Part shown: piece by piece, positions 63,156 to 64,000 of the stretch
Position numbering within the stretch: the stretch's first letter is position 1
Layout: every line of letters starts with the position of its first letter
Assembly: GCA_965196605.1 (NCBI GenBank)
Contig: CBDAKK010000003.1
Location: 145,486 to 209,485 of the forward strand
Length of the DNA: 64,000 nt
Direction: 5' to 3'
Source: CBDAKK01 sp965196605
Lineage (GTDB): Bacteria; Spirochaetota; Spirochaetia; WTKD01; G963693115
Position numbers and translations under genes: made by a program
The notes under the pieces: generated by a model
What the model was told of the DNA's origin: nothing
Seen by the model: the letters and a program-made list of their open reading frames with translations, nothing else
The model's database searches: none

Positions 63156-63380
63156 TTAGTTACCACCGAGCGCCTTCAGCGCCTTATTTTTTTGCTGGTG
63201 ACATTTTATAGAATCTAAAGGAGTTCGAGCAACGGCCATACACTGTTTAAAGTCAACATCTATCCTTGCTCTATCATTCACTGCTTGAGTAGCCTGTGCG
63301 GCTGGTGGAACAACAAAAAGCGTATTCAATCCAAAAAAAAGTGAGAGAGAAAGTCCAGAAAGGTGCGAGTGGGGAGTGGG
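63156..63380 (-). pseudogene. 5'-truncated paralogue of the small secreted protein
   Basis: On the minus strand the frame reads LSLSLFFGLNTLFVVPPAAQA, then a mature part with two cysteines (FKQCMAV and IKCHQQ) and ends ALGGN plus stop, paralleling the intact gene at 62576-62830 (TLFVAPP ... KDGGN). There is no start codon: the first signal-peptide codons are replaced by GC- and GTG-rich low-complexity DNA. The downstream DNA, including the hairpin, is conserved between copies, so this is a duplicated gene that lost its 5' end. Confidence 0.7.
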
Positions 63381-63562
63381 AATAGCGTGTTTTTGCGTGT
63401 TTTTGCGTGGAATAGCGTGGAGGGATGGGGGCTGAAATGGCGTGTTTTTTAGGGTTTGGTTTTGAGTGTTGAAGGGGCTGTGTGTTTGGGTAGCGGTTGC
63501 CCCATGGACGGGGCATTAAGGCTGGCAAGGATGCTGAGGCAAAGCGCGTTTTGTGTTATAGC
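63381..63562. repeat. Low-complexity stretch with short tandem repeats and a fragment of the dispersed modules
   Basis: GCGTGTTTTT-type decamers are repeated near 63388-63425. The segment about 63493-63535 (GCCCCATGGACGGGGC dyad, then GGCAAGGATG) resembles the module at 36315-36355 and 39832-39870. No gene. Confidence 0.65.
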
Positions 63563-63967
63563 TTAGGTAAGGGCGTCTTTTTTTGCTTTGCCGAGTTTCT
63601 TTTGAGCGTCTACAAAAGCGCGGTATTCTTGGTAATGGCGGTAGTCAATGTTGGTGGTGTCGGTGATTTTGTTTATGCAGACGCGTATGCCGCAGTTGAT
63701 GTAATAGGCTTCGTTTTTGCCCTTCTCGCGTGCCCAGTTTTGAATGGCGTCGTCGGTTTGTTGGTCAATGTGTGCCTCATGCTCGGCGCGCGTTGCGGCG
63801 TCCACCCACTTACCTGTAGTTGCATCGCCGATCCAGTGAGGTTGGAGCATGGTTTCGGACGGTGGAGTTGTGTGAACTACATTCAGATTTTCATCAGTAA
63901 TTTTTCCCAATGACCATCCATCTATTTTTCCATTGGAGGCAATGATATAATATTTTTTTGTGCTCAT
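63563..63967 (-). CDS. Unrecognised protein, possibly phage-related
   Basis: A 134-residue soluble protein that starts MSTKKYYIIASNGKIDGWSL and is rich in charged residues, without signal or membrane segment. A weak AAGGCG site precedes the ATG. The style (short, GxxDGWS start, WIGDATTGKWVDAAT, then a charged helix with KNEAYYINCGIRVCINKITD) reminds me of small prophage proteins, but I cannot name a family. It ends next to low-complexity repeat DNA, and the region to the right lies outside the window, so its operon cannot be seen. Confidence 0.55.
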   Translation of the reverse strand: MSTKKYYIIASNGKIDGWSLGKITDENLNVVHTTPPSETMLQPHWIGDATTGKWVDAATRAEHEAHIDQQTDDAIQNWAREKGKNEAYYINCGIRVCINKITDTTNIDYRHYQEYRAFVDAQKKLGKAKKDALT

Positions 63968-64000
63968 AGTGTAGGCGCCTTTATTTTTTATGATGTTCTT

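Overview
The window looks like chromosomal DNA of a Treponema-type spirochete. The evidence is a short AlaS without a C-terminal domain, a ThrS without an N-terminal TGS domain, many secreted lipoproteins with loose spirochaetal lipoboxes (C preceded by residues such as FFA, TTC, IYA), BspA-like leucine-rich-repeat lipoproteins, a capD/spsC-type sugar operon and an HMG-CoA synthase/IPP isomerase pair. Genus and species cannot be fixed from the sequence alone. I saw no rRNA, tRNA, CRISPR array or recognisable transposase.

Layout. 1-1.8 kb: 5' end of aroA and fumC with a good promoter. 2.1-6.9 kb: an AT-rich cassette of two divergent LRR lipoproteins, bounded by two copies of the last codons of cmoB. 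6.9-13.3 kb: a coupled operon of tkt, two MFS transporters, cmoA and cmoB. 13.5-17.5 kb: dinG-like helicase, and an SMP-30-like lipoprotein divergent from a MarR regulator with a 16-bp palindrome between them. 17.5-20.5 kb: an interrupted AT-rich gene, ydcF and a SPOR protein. 20.6-26.6 kb: a second AT-rich cassette with a giant lipoprotein whose frame changes at a C9 tract, bounded by 42-bp direct repeats. 26.7-36.1 kb: capD-like dehydratase, DegT aminotransferase, three genes that look like a degenerate, cofactor-less xanthine-dehydrogenase trio, thrS, an M32 carboxypeptidase and pgsA. 36.1-40 kb: uvrB and a lipoprotein between two large repeat clusters. 40-52.4 kb: alaS, small LRR lipoprotein, phosphodiesterase-like lipoprotein, frameshifted nagE-type PTS gene plus EIIA, tctC and a tctB-tctA fusion, and mvaS-fni. 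52.4-53.6 kb: a third repeat cluster in inverted orientation. 53.7-64 kb: TPR protein, araB, mutarotase-like protein, aldehyde dehydrogenase, a decayed osmolyte-permease pseudogene, five 22-bp iteron-like repeats, LolA-like protein, BPL_N protein, DUF6314-like protein, bioY, a duplicated small secreted protein gene and a possible phage-type gene.

How it fits together. Core metabolism (fumarase, transketolase, aroA, mevalonate branch, phospholipid synthesis, PTS and TTT uptake) is GC-richer and compactly arranged with overlapping start and stop codons. Surface lipoproteins are AT-rich and sit in islands bounded by short duplications of flanking DNA, as expected if they were swapped in by recombination. 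Two mechanisms for surface variation are visible: a homopolymeric tract and near-identical tandem domain repeats. The most unusual system is the capD/aminotransferase operon joined to three XDH-family subunits that appear to have lost all their cofactor motifs.
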